This document shows, in pieces, positions 17,972-25,462 of a stretch of 29,944 bases of DNA (position 1 is its first letter; every line of letters starts with the position of its first letter). The stretch comes from DASZGI01 sp035938995. GTDB taxonomy: Bacteria > Actinomycetota > Actinomycetes > Streptomycetales > Catenulisporaceae. The notes under the pieces are model-generated. The model did no database searches, was not told the DNA's origin, and saw nothing but the letters and a program-made list of their open reading frames with translations. The stretch is from contig NZ_DASZGI010000416.1 of the NCBI RefSeq assembly GCF_035938995.1, positions 1 through 29,944 of the forward strand, in the 5' to 3' direction. The translations under genes were made by a program, and so were the position numbers.

Positions 17972-19315
17972 GTGAGTGACCTGACCAACGCGGCTACCTC
18001 AGCGCCGCGCGTCACCGTCATCGGGACCGGCTACCTCGGGGCCACGCACGCCATCTGCATGGCCGTGCTCGGCTTCGACGTCCTCGGTGTAGACGTGGCC
18101 GAGGACAAGGTGGACCGGCTGAACGCGGGCGAGGTGCCCTTCTTCGAGCCCGGGTTGCCCGAGCTGCTCACGAAGGCGCTCGACTCCGGGCGGCTGCGCT
18201 TCACCACGGACTATGCGGAGGCCGGGGCGTTCGGCGACGTGCACTTCCTGTGCGTCGGCACGCCGCAGAAGCCGGGCTCCAACGCCGCCGACCTCACCTA
18301 TGTGGAGAGCGCGGTCTCGGCCCTCGCCCCGCACCTGAACCGCAGGTCGCTGATCGCGGGTAAGTCGACCGTCCCGGTCGGCACCGCGGCCCGGCTCGCC
18401 GGGCTGGTGCGCGAGCTGGCCCCCTCCGACGAGGTCGAGCTGGCCTGGAACCCCGAGTTCCTGCGCGAGGGCTTCGCGGTCGAGGACACGCTGCGCCCCG
18501 ACCGCCTGGTCTTCGGCGTCGCGTCGGCGTGGGCCGAGGAGCAGCTGCGCGCCGCGTTCGGGCCGGTGATCGAGAACGGCACGCCGGTCGTGGTCACCGA
18601 CCTGCCCACCGCGGAGCTGGTGAAGGTGGCCGCGAACTCCTTCCTGGCCACCAAGATCTCCTACATCAACGCCATGGCCGAGGTCTGCGAGGCCACCGGC
18701 GCCGACGTGCAGCAGCTGGCGCAGGCGCTGTCCTACGACACCCGCATCGGTGGCCGGTTCCTGCGGCCGGGCCTCGGCTTTGGCGGCGGCTGCCTGCCTA
18801 AGGACATCCGGGCCTTCGCGCACCGGGCCGAGGAGCTCGGCGTCGGGCAGGCGGTCGCGTTCCTGCACGAGGTGGACGCGATCAACCGGCGCCGCCGCGA
18901 ACGCACCGTCGACCTGGTGCGCGAACTGGCCGGCGGTTCGCTGTCCGGAGTCCGGGTCGCCGCGCTCGGCGCCGCGTTCAAGCCGGACTCCGACGACGTC
19001 CGGGACGCCCCGGCGCTGGATGTCGCGCGGATGCTCCAGGAGGGCGGCGCGATCGTACGCGTCTACGACCCACAGGCTGTGGAGAACGCCCGCCGCGCGT
19101 ACCCGGACCTCGAATACGCCACCAGCACCTTCGACGCGGCCCGTGACGCCGACGTGGTCGTGCTGCTGACGGAGTGGAACGAGTTCCGCGAGGTGGACCC
19201 GAACGCGCTCGCCGACGTCGTCGCGCACCGCCGTGTGGTCGACGGGCGGCACGCCCTCCACGCGGAGGGGTACCGCGCAGCGGGCTGGGAGTACCGGGCG
19301 CTCGGCCGCCCGTGA
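17972..19315 (+). CDS. ugd: UDP-glucose 6-dehydrogenase (UDP-glucose/GDP-mannose dehydrogenase family)
   Basis: GTG 17972 follows an AAGGGGAG site; the product is 447 aa, normal for the family. The N-terminal Rossmann domain begins VTVIGTGYLGATHA, with VDVAEDKVD following and CVGTPQ after the second strand. The central helix carries NPEFLREG and KVAANSFLATKISYINAMAE. The catalytic cysteine is C274 in GFGGGCLPKD. The C-terminal UDP-binding domain contains AFKPDSDDVRDAPA and VVDGRH. It performs two NAD-dependent oxidations of UDP-glucose to UDP-glucuronate in the cytoplasm. The NSFLATKISYIN and C-terminal features favour UDP-glucose over GDP-mannose, but substrate is not proven by sequence. It is last in the operon (53 bp after the beta-helix gene) and would provide the precursor for the synthase, as HasB does for HasA. 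Confidence 0.93.
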   Translation: MSDLTNAATSAPRVTVIGTGYLGATHAICMAVLGFDVLGVDVAEDKVDRLNAGEVPFFEPGLPELLTKALDSGRLRFTTDYAEAGAFGDVHFLCVGTPQKPGSNAADLTYVESAVSALAPHLNRRSLIAGKSTVPVGTAARLAGLVRELAPSDEVELAWNPEFLREGFAVEDTLRPDRLVFGVASAWAEEQLRAAFGPVIENGTPVVVTDLPTAELVKVAANSFLATKISYINAMAEVCEATGADVQQLAQALSYDTRIGGRFLRPGLGFGGGCLPKDIRAFAHRAEELGVGQAVAFLHEVDAINRRRRERTVDLVRELAGGSLSGVRVAALGAAFKPDSDDVRDAPALDVARMLQEGGAIVRVYDPQAVENARRAYPDLEYATSTFDAARDADVVVLLTEWNEFREVDPNALADVVAHRRVVDGRHALHAEGYRAAGWEYRALGRP

Positions 19316-19323
19316 AGAAGGAG

Positions 19324-19362
19324 GTGGGGGTCGCGCGTCGCGAGGCGATGCGCGACCCCCAC
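19324..19362. terminator. Bidirectional terminator between ugd and glbO
   Basis: A perfect 13-bp stem, GTGGGGGTCGCGC (19324-19336) with GCGCGACCCCCAC (19350-19362), encloses a 13-base loop. It fills the gap between the convergent ugd and truncated-haemoglobin genes, its right arm touching the haemoglobin stop codon. No T-tract is present. Confidence 0.8.
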
Positions 19363-19790
19363 TACTCCGCGTTCACCATGAACTGCGCGGCGCGCGCCAA
19401 GTACTCCCACAGTTCACGCTCGTCCTCCGGCTTGAGTCCGAGTTCGTCGACGGCTTCGCGCATGTGGTGCAGCCACCGGTCGCGGGCGAGTGCGTCGACG
19501 CGGAACGGGGCGTGCCTCATCCGCAGGCGGGGATGGCCGCGCTGGTCGCTATAAGTGGTGGGGCCGCCCCAATACTGGATGAGGAACAGGGTCAGCCGCT
19601 CCTCGGCGGGGCCGAGGTCCTCTTCCGGATAAAGCGGCCGCAGCAGCGGATCGCGCGCGACACCCTCATAGAAGCGGTGCACCAGGGCACGGAAGACCGG
19701 CTCGCCGCCCACTCGGTCGTACAGCGACTTCGACTCCCGTACCGGCGTCCGGTCCTGCTCCGTGGTCCGCTCCTCGCTCACTTTGCCCAT
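19362..19790 (-). CDS. glbO: Group II truncated haemoglobin (GlbO-type)
   Basis: The product is 142 aa from ATG 19790; GTG three codons later is an alternative start, and the ribosome-binding site is weak for both. The globin core begins LYDRVGGEPVFRALVHRFYEG. It carries the group II signature YWGGPTTYSDQRGHPRLRMRHAPF, with the CD-corner Tyr and the HAPF segment, and the haem-proximal region RDRWLHHMREAV. The C-terminal helix ELWEYLARAAQFMVN has the conserved G-helix region. Such proteins bind O2 and NO in the cytoplasm and are linked to nitrosative or oxidative stress tolerance in actinomycetes. It follows the TrmB/LuxR-type regulator gene on the same strand by 27 bp, suggesting a two-gene operon, and is closed by the hairpin at 19324-19362. 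Confidence 0.93.
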   Translation of the reverse strand: MGKVSEERTTEQDRTPVRESKSLYDRVGGEPVFRALVHRFYEGVARDPLLRPLYPEEDLGPAEERLTLFLIQYWGGPTTYSDQRGHPRLRMRHAPFRVDALARDRWLHHMREAVDELGLKPEDERELWEYLARAAQFMVNAE

Positions 19791-19817
19791 CCTAATTGGG
19801 CGCTACCCGGGCCGGTG

Positions 19818-20825
19818 CTACCCAAGCCAGTGCCGATGCCGGGCGTGCCAACCGAGCTGGAGACGGGTGCTGACGCCGGCCAGCTCCATCATGTGCGCCA
19901 CGCGCCGCTGCACGGTTCGCAGGCCGAGACCGAGCTGCTTGGCTATCGCCGCGTCCGTGGAGCCGAGCATCAGCAGCGAGAGGATCCGCAGATCCAGGCC
20001 GGTCGGCTCGTTCTGCGGCTCCGCCTCGATCCCGCCCGCTTCGCCCAGGCGCACTGGCACCGCCCGCTCCCATACCGACTCGAACAACCCGATCAGCAGC
20101 CGGATCAGCCCGGGAGCGCGCACGTACATGGCCACCGGTTCGCGACCGGTGTCCGGGTTCGAACCGTCGCTGAGCGGCACCAGCGCGACCGAACGGTCCG
20201 CCACGATCAGCTTGGCCGGGACCCGCTCGACCACCCGGGACTGCGGCGACTTGCCGCCGTGCAGCGCGAGGCCGTCGATCGCGCCGGGGAACTCCAGCGC
20301 CTCTCGCTCCAGCACGACCCGGTACCGCACCCCCCGGGCGATCGCCTGTTCCTCCGCCGGGCTCTCGCCGGGGCCCACCACCTCGTACCGGGCCTCGGAC
20401 ATGACCATCAGCTCGTGCACCGCGCCTCGCTGGACCTGCTCGAACCGCTGAAGCACCGCCTCAGCCCCACAGACCACCTCGACGAGATCGCGGGACGAGC
20501 GGTCCGCGGCAGCGCTGCGGTACGACTCGGCCAGCGCCGCCAGAGCAAGCTCCGCCTTGTGTAAGGCGTAGCGGTGCTCAGCAAGCAGCGCGCCGAGCGC
20601 GACCGCCGGAGGCGCGGCCGCGTAAGCGCCGGCCACGTCCCCGTTCCCAGTGGCAGCCTGGCGCGTGACCAGGCCGAGCTCGACCAGCAGCTCCACCGCC
20701 GTCTTGACCGCTTCGCCGGCCAGCTCGGTCCGCTCGGCGAGCGTATGAGCGTCGGCCGTCCCCGCAGCGACCAGCTCCTGGTAGACGCGCTCGGACAGCG
20801 CGTCCAGACCGAGGATGTCAAGCAT
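19818..20825 (-). CDS. Transcriptional regulator with TrmB-like N-terminus and LuxR-type C-terminal HTH
   Basis: The 335-aa protein starts at ATG 20825 behind GGGGCGAG. Residues 1-70 form a winged-helix resembling TrmB (LDALSERVYQELVAAG, then LAERTELAGEAVKTAVELLVELGLV). The middle part (about 110-255) is a phospholipase-D-like or sensory fold common to this family, with VVCGAEAVLQRFEQVQRGA and GVRYRVVLERE. The C-terminal LuxR/GerE helix-turn-helix is LDLRILSLLMLGSTDAAIAKQLGLGLRTVQRRVAHMMELAG (shown in parts: STDAAIAKQLGLGLRTVQRR holds the recognition helix). Such regulators are abundant in actinomycetes and mostly uncharacterised. It is divergent from groES across 366 bp and is the likely first gene of an operon with glbO, so it may control the haemoglobin gene or its own synthesis. 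That is inference. Confidence 0.85.
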   Translation of the reverse strand: MLDILGLDALSERVYQELVAAGTADAHTLAERTELAGEAVKTAVELLVELGLVTRQAATGNGDVAGAYAAAPPAVALGALLAEHRYALHKAELALAALAESYRSAAADRSSRDLVEVVCGAEAVLQRFEQVQRGAVHELMVMSEARYEVVGPGESPAEEQAIARGVRYRVVLEREALEFPGAIDGLALHGGKSPQSRVVERVPAKLIVADRSVALVPLSDGSNPDTGREPVAMYVRAPGLIRLLIGLFESVWERAVPVRLGEAGGIEAEPQNEPTGLDLRILSLLMLGSTDAAIAKQLGLGLRTVQRRVAHMMELAGVSTRLQLGWHARHRHWLG

Positions 20826-21001
20826 CTCGCCCCGTCCCCCCTGCGAGGTGGTGTGCCGCGTGGCAGCGCGCGGCGCACTCTCGCGTATTCACATGTGCTC
20901 CTCCCGTTAGGTGAACGCGCTTTTGATTATCGGGTGTCGCAGCCGGTGAATGGCGTGTGCTTTTCTCGCGGCTCGTTCCGGGTGAACACTCGGGGCGGTG
21001 T

Positions 21002-21028
21002 CTGGCACTCGGGTTGACCGAGTGCTAG
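21002..21028 (+). promoter_or_regulatory. CIRCE-type HrcA operator 1
   Basis: CTGGCACTC (21002-21010), nine bases, then GAGTGCTAG (21020-21028). This closely fits the CIRCE consensus TTAGCACTC-N9-GAGTGCTAA, with one mispair between the arms. It overlaps the predicted -35 of the groES promoter, so bound HrcA would block RNA polymerase. Confidence 0.88.
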
Positions 21029-21043
21029 GCCTCGACATAACCT
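21014..21043 (+). promoter_or_regulatory. Predicted groESL promoter
   Basis: TTGACC at 21014-21019 and TAACCT at 21038-21043, separated by 18 bases, form a housekeeping-sigma (HrdB-like) promoter. It lies between the two CIRCE-type elements and about 150 bp upstream of the groES start. The exact start site is unverified. Confidence 0.65.
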
Positions 21044-21048
21044 CTCGA

Positions 21049-21075
21049 TTGGCACTCTCATGCCGAGGGTGCCAG
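21049..21075 (+). promoter_or_regulatory. CIRCE-like operator 2 (degenerate)
   Basis: TTGGCACTC (21049-21057), nine bases, then GGGTGCCAG (21067-21075). The left arm fits CIRCE well; the right arm deviates at three positions but still pairs mostly with the left. It sits at the expected transcription start or in the early leader, 47 bp from operator 1. Confidence 0.65.
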
Positions 21076-21191
21076 CGCCACACCGTCCCCCTGGCACCCG
21101 CGACGACAGGCGTGGATGGTGGCCCCAAGTCAACCGGCGGGACCGAGAAGCCCGCCGCAGTGAAGTGCCTGTCGAAGGAGAGGTCACGACC

Positions 21192-21488
21192 GTGGCTACC
21201 GTTGCCATCAAGCCGCTTGAGGACCGTGTCGTCGTCAAGCCGCTGGACGCCGAGCAGACCACCGCCTCCGGCCTGGTCATCCCGGACACCGCCAAGGAGA
21301 AGCCGCAGGAGGGTGTCGTCCTGGCGGTCGGCCCGGGCCGGTTCGAGGACGGCCAGCGCCTGCCCCTCGACGTCAAGGAGGGCGACGTCGTCCTGTACTC
21401 GAAGTACGGCGGCACCGAGGTCAAGTACAACAACGAGGAGTACCTCGTCCTGTCGGCGCGCGACCTGCTCGCCGTCATCACCAAGTAA
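21192..21488 (+). CDS. groES: Co-chaperonin GroES
   Basis: GTG 21192 (decoded MATVAIKPLEDRVVVK) follows GAAGGAGAGG; the frame is open upstream only by chance. At 98 aa it is the normal GroES size. It shows the family landmarks KPLEDRVVVKPLDAE at the start, the mobile loop EQTTASGLVIPDTAKEKP (about 18-35) that docks on GroEL, GVVLAVGPGR, and the closing strand EEYLVLSARDLLAVI. Seven GroES subunits cap the GroEL ring in the cytoplasm. The gene is controlled by the promoter and CIRCE elements upstream, and groEL follows 136 bp downstream past a strong hairpin. Confidence 0.97.
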   Translation: MATVAIKPLEDRVVVKPLDAEQTTASGLVIPDTAKEKPQEGVVLAVGPGRFEDGQRLPLDVKEGDVVLYSKYGGTEVKYNNEEYLVLSARDLLAVITK

Positions 21489-21527
21489 CACCCCGGTCGG
21501 CCAGGTCACTGGCGGGCGGGTCCGAAG

Positions 21528-21577
21528 GGCCGCGTCCCCGCGAGCCCCGCGACGTGCGCGCGTGGCGGGGCGCGGCC
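21528..21577 (+). terminator. Intercistronic hairpin between groES and groEL (attenuator-like)
   Basis: GGCCGCG plus CCCCGC (21528-21541) pairs with GCGGGG plus CGCGGCC (21565-21577), giving 13 bp interrupted by a single unpaired T, with an inner GC-rich loop that can fold further. It lies 40 bp after groES and 48 bp before groEL. It could partly terminate transcription or protect the processed groES mRNA. Confidence 0.6.
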
Positions 21578-21624
21578 TTCCGTCTGCCCCCGTATTTCTT
21601 TCCTAGAAGGGACACTTGGCACCG

Positions 21625-23247
<1,623 letters not shown>

Positions 23248-23289
23248 GCCGGATCTGCCGCGCCGGTGCTCGTTCGATAAGACACGTGC

Positions 23290-23324
23290 GAAGCCGGACC
23301 CGTCGAGGTGACGGGTCCGGCTTC
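23290..23324. terminator. Strong 15-bp hairpin terminator after groEL
   Basis: GAAGCCGGACCCGTC (23290-23304), loop GAGGT, then GACGGGTCCGGCTTC (23310-23324) is a perfect stem. It lies between the convergent groEL and whiD genes and can serve both. There is no pronounced T-tract. Confidence 0.9.
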
Positions 23325-23357
23325 ACGCGCGTCTTAGGGCGATCGCCCGGCGAGACG

Positions 23358-23900
23358 TCAGGCCTTGACCAACGGCTTCGCGGCCTTGCGCGTCGGCGCC
23401 TTGCGGCTCGGCGGCTTGGACGAGGCCGGCGAACCGCCCGACTTCGTCGGCGCGGGCGCTGCCGGCTTCGCAGCCGCCGCCCCGGCGACCACGACCGGCC
23501 TTGTTCCGGACAGCCTGCTCCCCGCCTCCGCCGCCCGTGCCTTGTCCCGCAGCAGCTTCTCCTTCAGCCGCTCCTGCTGGGCGCGCGCGGCCTTCTCCCG
23601 CGCCGCCTGTGCCCGAGCCAGGGCCTTCTGCCGCGCGTGGTGTTCCTCGCGTTCCTCCTCCGTCATGCCACCCCAGACGCCGTAGGGCTCGCGCACCTTA
23701 AGTGCGTGGTCCGCGCACGATATCTGCACCGGGCAGTTCATGCAGATCTCCTTCGCCGCGGTTTCGCGGCTGGAGCGCGCCGCGCCGCGCTCCCCCTCCG
23801 GGTGGAAGAACAGCGAACTGTCCTTGCCCCGGCACAGCCCGCGCAACTGCCAGTCCCAGAGGTCCGCGTTGGGCCCGGGAAGCCGGGAGAAGTCAGCCAT
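23358..23900 (-). CDS. whiD: WhiB-family iron-sulfur regulator WhiD (WhiB3 orthologue) with long basic C-terminal tail
   Basis: The start is ATG 23900 (MADFSRLPGPNADLWDW), with AAAGGA 11 bases upstream; longer in-frame starts up to 24059 precede the family's conserved beginning. The Wbl domain (about 10-85) has the four cluster ligands C23, C53, C56 and C62 (CX29CX2CX5C) and the turn GVWGG at 74-78. The sequence LPGPNADLWDWQL...FFHPEGERG is that of the WhiD/WhiB3 class. Members carry an O2/NO-sensitive [4Fe-4S] cluster and bind the principal sigma factor; WhiD is needed late in sporulation in Streptomyces. The position between groEL1 and bldM matches that identity. The odd feature is length: 180 aa against roughly 110-130. 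The extra 95 residues are a charged helix (QERLKEKLLRDKARAAEAG) and a Lys/Ala/Pro/Ser-rich tail ending RKAPTRKAAKPLVKA. Confidence 0.92.
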   Translation of the reverse strand: MADFSRLPGPNADLWDWQLRGLCRGKDSSLFFHPEGERGAARSSRETAAKEICMNCPVQISCADHALKVREPYGVWGGMTEEEREEHHARQKALARAQAAREKAARAQQERLKEKLLRDKARAAEAGSRLSGTRPVVVAGAAAAKPAAPAPTKSGGSPASSKPPSRKAPTRKAAKPLVKA

Positions 23901-24083
23901 CGCCTCTTCAGTCCTTTCTCGAGCCCCCAGGGGCGCCGCGGTTGTCATCCATCCCAGAGCGCGACCGGTCTCGAGCTCGGGCCGGTCGGTGATTGGACGT
24001 GCGATGAGCAGGCGTTCCCCGGTTCGGGTGGTGTTGCCGTTACCGGGGCCTATACCCACCTGTTTGCTCGGTAAGTGACCTGT

Positions 24084-24458
24084 ATGTTCTCCCCCTACGA
24101 ACGGGTCAACGCGGCGACGTCGATCAGCGCAGTGTGCAGGGCCGATGACGGTGAGTATTTTCGCACCGGGTATGACGCGGCTGAAGTCGCCCGCCGAGTG
24201 GGGGTGGATTCGGGCACTCTGCGTGACTGGAGCCGGGTCTGCGGCCGGGGTCCGCGGTACACCGCGATCGACGTGGTGCGCTTCGAGACCATGGCGCGCC
24301 TCGTGCGCTCTGGCGTGCCGGTGGCGCGCGCCGCCGTGCTTCTAGCCGTGTCCGAACCCATGCGTGACCTCAGTTTTTCCGTCCGCGTCGAGCCTTCCGA
24401 AACCGTTCGCCCCGGTACAGACTGGAGCTGTCATGACACGACGGCGGAAACCTGTTGA
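24084..24458 (+). CDS. Small MerR-like helix-turn-helix protein
   Basis: ATG 24084 gives 124 aa; GTG 24075 would add three residues. Neither has a clear ribosome-binding site, so a leaderless transcript is possible. Residues about 32-92 resemble the DNA-binding part of MerR-type regulators: YDAAEVARRVGVDSGTLRDW (HTH), then GRGPRYTAIDVVRFETMARLVRSGVPVARAAVLL (wing and second helix pair). No MerR coiled-coil dimerisation helix or effector domain follows; the tail is polar with two Cys (SCHDTTAETC). It lies between whiD (divergent) and bldM (same strand, 257 bp downstream). I recall whiD and bldM as direct neighbours in Streptomyces, so this gene may be an addition to the locus. Function unknown; a local developmental regulator is a guess. 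Confidence 0.65.
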   Translation: MFSPYERVNAATSISAVCRADDGEYFRTGYDAAEVARRVGVDSGTLRDWSRVCGRGPRYTAIDVVRFETMARLVRSGVPVARAAVLLAVSEPMRDLSFSVRVEPSETVRPGTDWSCHDTTAETC

Positions 24459-24505
24459 GCCTCCGGCGTGGACGCCCCGCCCCACCGGCGCCGCGGCGTC
24501 TAGGC

Positions 24506-24521
24506 GGGACTGAACGGGTGA
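24506..24521 (+). promoter_or_regulatory. Possible BldM/WhiI-type operator
   Basis: GGGACTGAACGGGTGA matches the half-site CGGGTGA fully and the left half partly, against the BldM group I pattern TGnnCCGnnCGGGTGA as I recall it. A second CGGGTGA half-site lies at 24596-24602. Both are upstream of bldM. The left arm has two mismatches, so this is tentative. Confidence 0.3.
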
Positions 24522-24584
24522 CGCCAGGCCCCCCACAAAATCGATCTTGAGCTGGGATGGTTCGCCGACGGCCACCCGATTGTG

Positions 24585-24612
24585 CGTAACGCTTTCGGGT
24601 GATGCTCGTTGA
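24585..24612 (+). promoter_or_regulatory. Candidate ECF-sigma (BldN-type) promoter of bldM
   Basis: CGTAAC (24585-24590), 16 bases, CGTTGA (24607-24612). The AAC-type -35 and CGT-type -10 are typical of ECF sigma factors. In Streptomyces, bldM is a known direct target of the ECF sigma factor BldN, which makes this site plausible. The leader to the bldM ATG would be about 98 nt. Confidence 0.55.
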
Positions 24613-24715
24613 GCCAGGACGGACGGACCGGAATCCGCTGGCTGAAACGCCTGCGGGCCGGGCTCGGCCGCAACTGATCCGCAGGCATACGTATCCACTG
24701 TGCGTGGAGGCACAC

Positions 24716-25327
24716 ATGACGTCCATCCTGGTCTGTGACGACTCACCGCTGGCCCGCGAGACGCTCCGCCGGGCGGTGGCCACGGTGCCCGGCGTGGACC
24801 GAGTCACCACGGCGAGCAGCGGCGAGGAGGTGCTCCGTCGCTGGACCGCGGACCGGGTCGACCTGGTCCTGATGGACGTGCGGATGCCCGGCCTCGGCGG
24901 GGTCGAAACGGTGCGCCGCCTGGTGTCCACCGACCCGACCGCCCGCGTCATCATGCTCACCATGGCCGAGGACCTGGACGGCGTCGCCCTTGCGGTGGCC
25001 TCCGGCGCCCGCGGCTACCTGCACAAGGACGCCTCCCGGGCGGAACTGCGGGCCACCGTCTCGCAGGCGCTGGCCGACCCGACCTGGCGGCTGGCCCCGC
25101 GCCGGCTGCGCCCGGCGGAGGTCGGCTCCGCCCCGACGCTGACCGCGCGGGAGATCCAGGTGCTCGAGGGAATGAGCCACGGCCGCTCCAACGCTGAGAT
25201 CGGCAGAGACCTCTTCCTGTCGGAGGACACCGTCAAGACGCACGCCCGGCGGCTGTTCAAGAAGCTCGGCGCGTCCGACCGCGCGCACGCCGTCGCCCTG
25301 GGATTCCGCTGGGGCTTGGTCCGCTGA
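24716..25327 (+). CDS. bldM: Orphan response regulator BldM (aerial mycelium and sporulation control)
   Basis: The start is ATG 24716 with GGAGG five bases upstream. The frame is open from 24599, but those codons cover the promoter region. At 203 aa it is the length of Streptomyces BldM. The receiver domain (1-120) has MTSILVCDDSPLARE, D8/D9, the phospho-acceptor-position D54 in LVLMDVRMPG and the Lys of YLHKDASRAEL. The LuxR/GerE-type HTH (about 140-203) reads LTAREIQVLEGMSHGRSNAE, then SEDTVKTHARRLFKKLGASD, nearly identical to my memory of BldM. BldM has no paired kinase, works without phosphorylation in S. coelicolor, activates early developmental genes as a homodimer and late ones as a heterodimer with WhiI. 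The location next to whiD supports the call. Confidence 0.94.
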   Translation: MTSILVCDDSPLARETLRRAVATVPGVDRVTTASSGEEVLRRWTADRVDLVLMDVRMPGLGGVETVRRLVSTDPTARVIMLTMAEDLDGVALAVASGARGYLHKDASRAELRATVSQALADPTWRLAPRRLRPAEVGSAPTLTAREIQVLEGMSHGRSNAEIGRDLFLSEDTVKTHARRLFKKLGASDRAHAVALGFRWGLVR

Positions 25328-25332
25328 TCACT

Positions 25333-25449
25333 GCGGGCGGGCGGGTCCCGGGCACTGAGTAGACAGGGGTCCTCCCGAGTCGCAGTGAACAGCGCGGGCG
25401 GGCGGGTCCCGGGCGCCGACTAGACTGGGGGTCCTTCCCCGATCGCTGC
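25333..25449 (+). repeat. 61-bp tandem duplication with G-quadruplex motif and -10-like box upstream of guaB
   Basis: Two copies begin with the identical 21-mer at 25333-25353 and 25394-25414 (GCGGGCGGGCGGGTCCCGGG plus C), 61 bp apart. Similarity continues through TAGAC (TAGACA at 25360-25365; TAGACT at 25421-25426), GGGGTCCT and CGATCGC-like ends. TAGACT fits the actinobacterial -10 pattern TAnnnT but has no good -35. Each copy holds four G3 runs with loops of 1, 1 and 4, a canonical G-quadruplex motif on the coding strand. Confidence 0.8.
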
Positions 25450-25462
25450 CCGGGAGGCGCCG

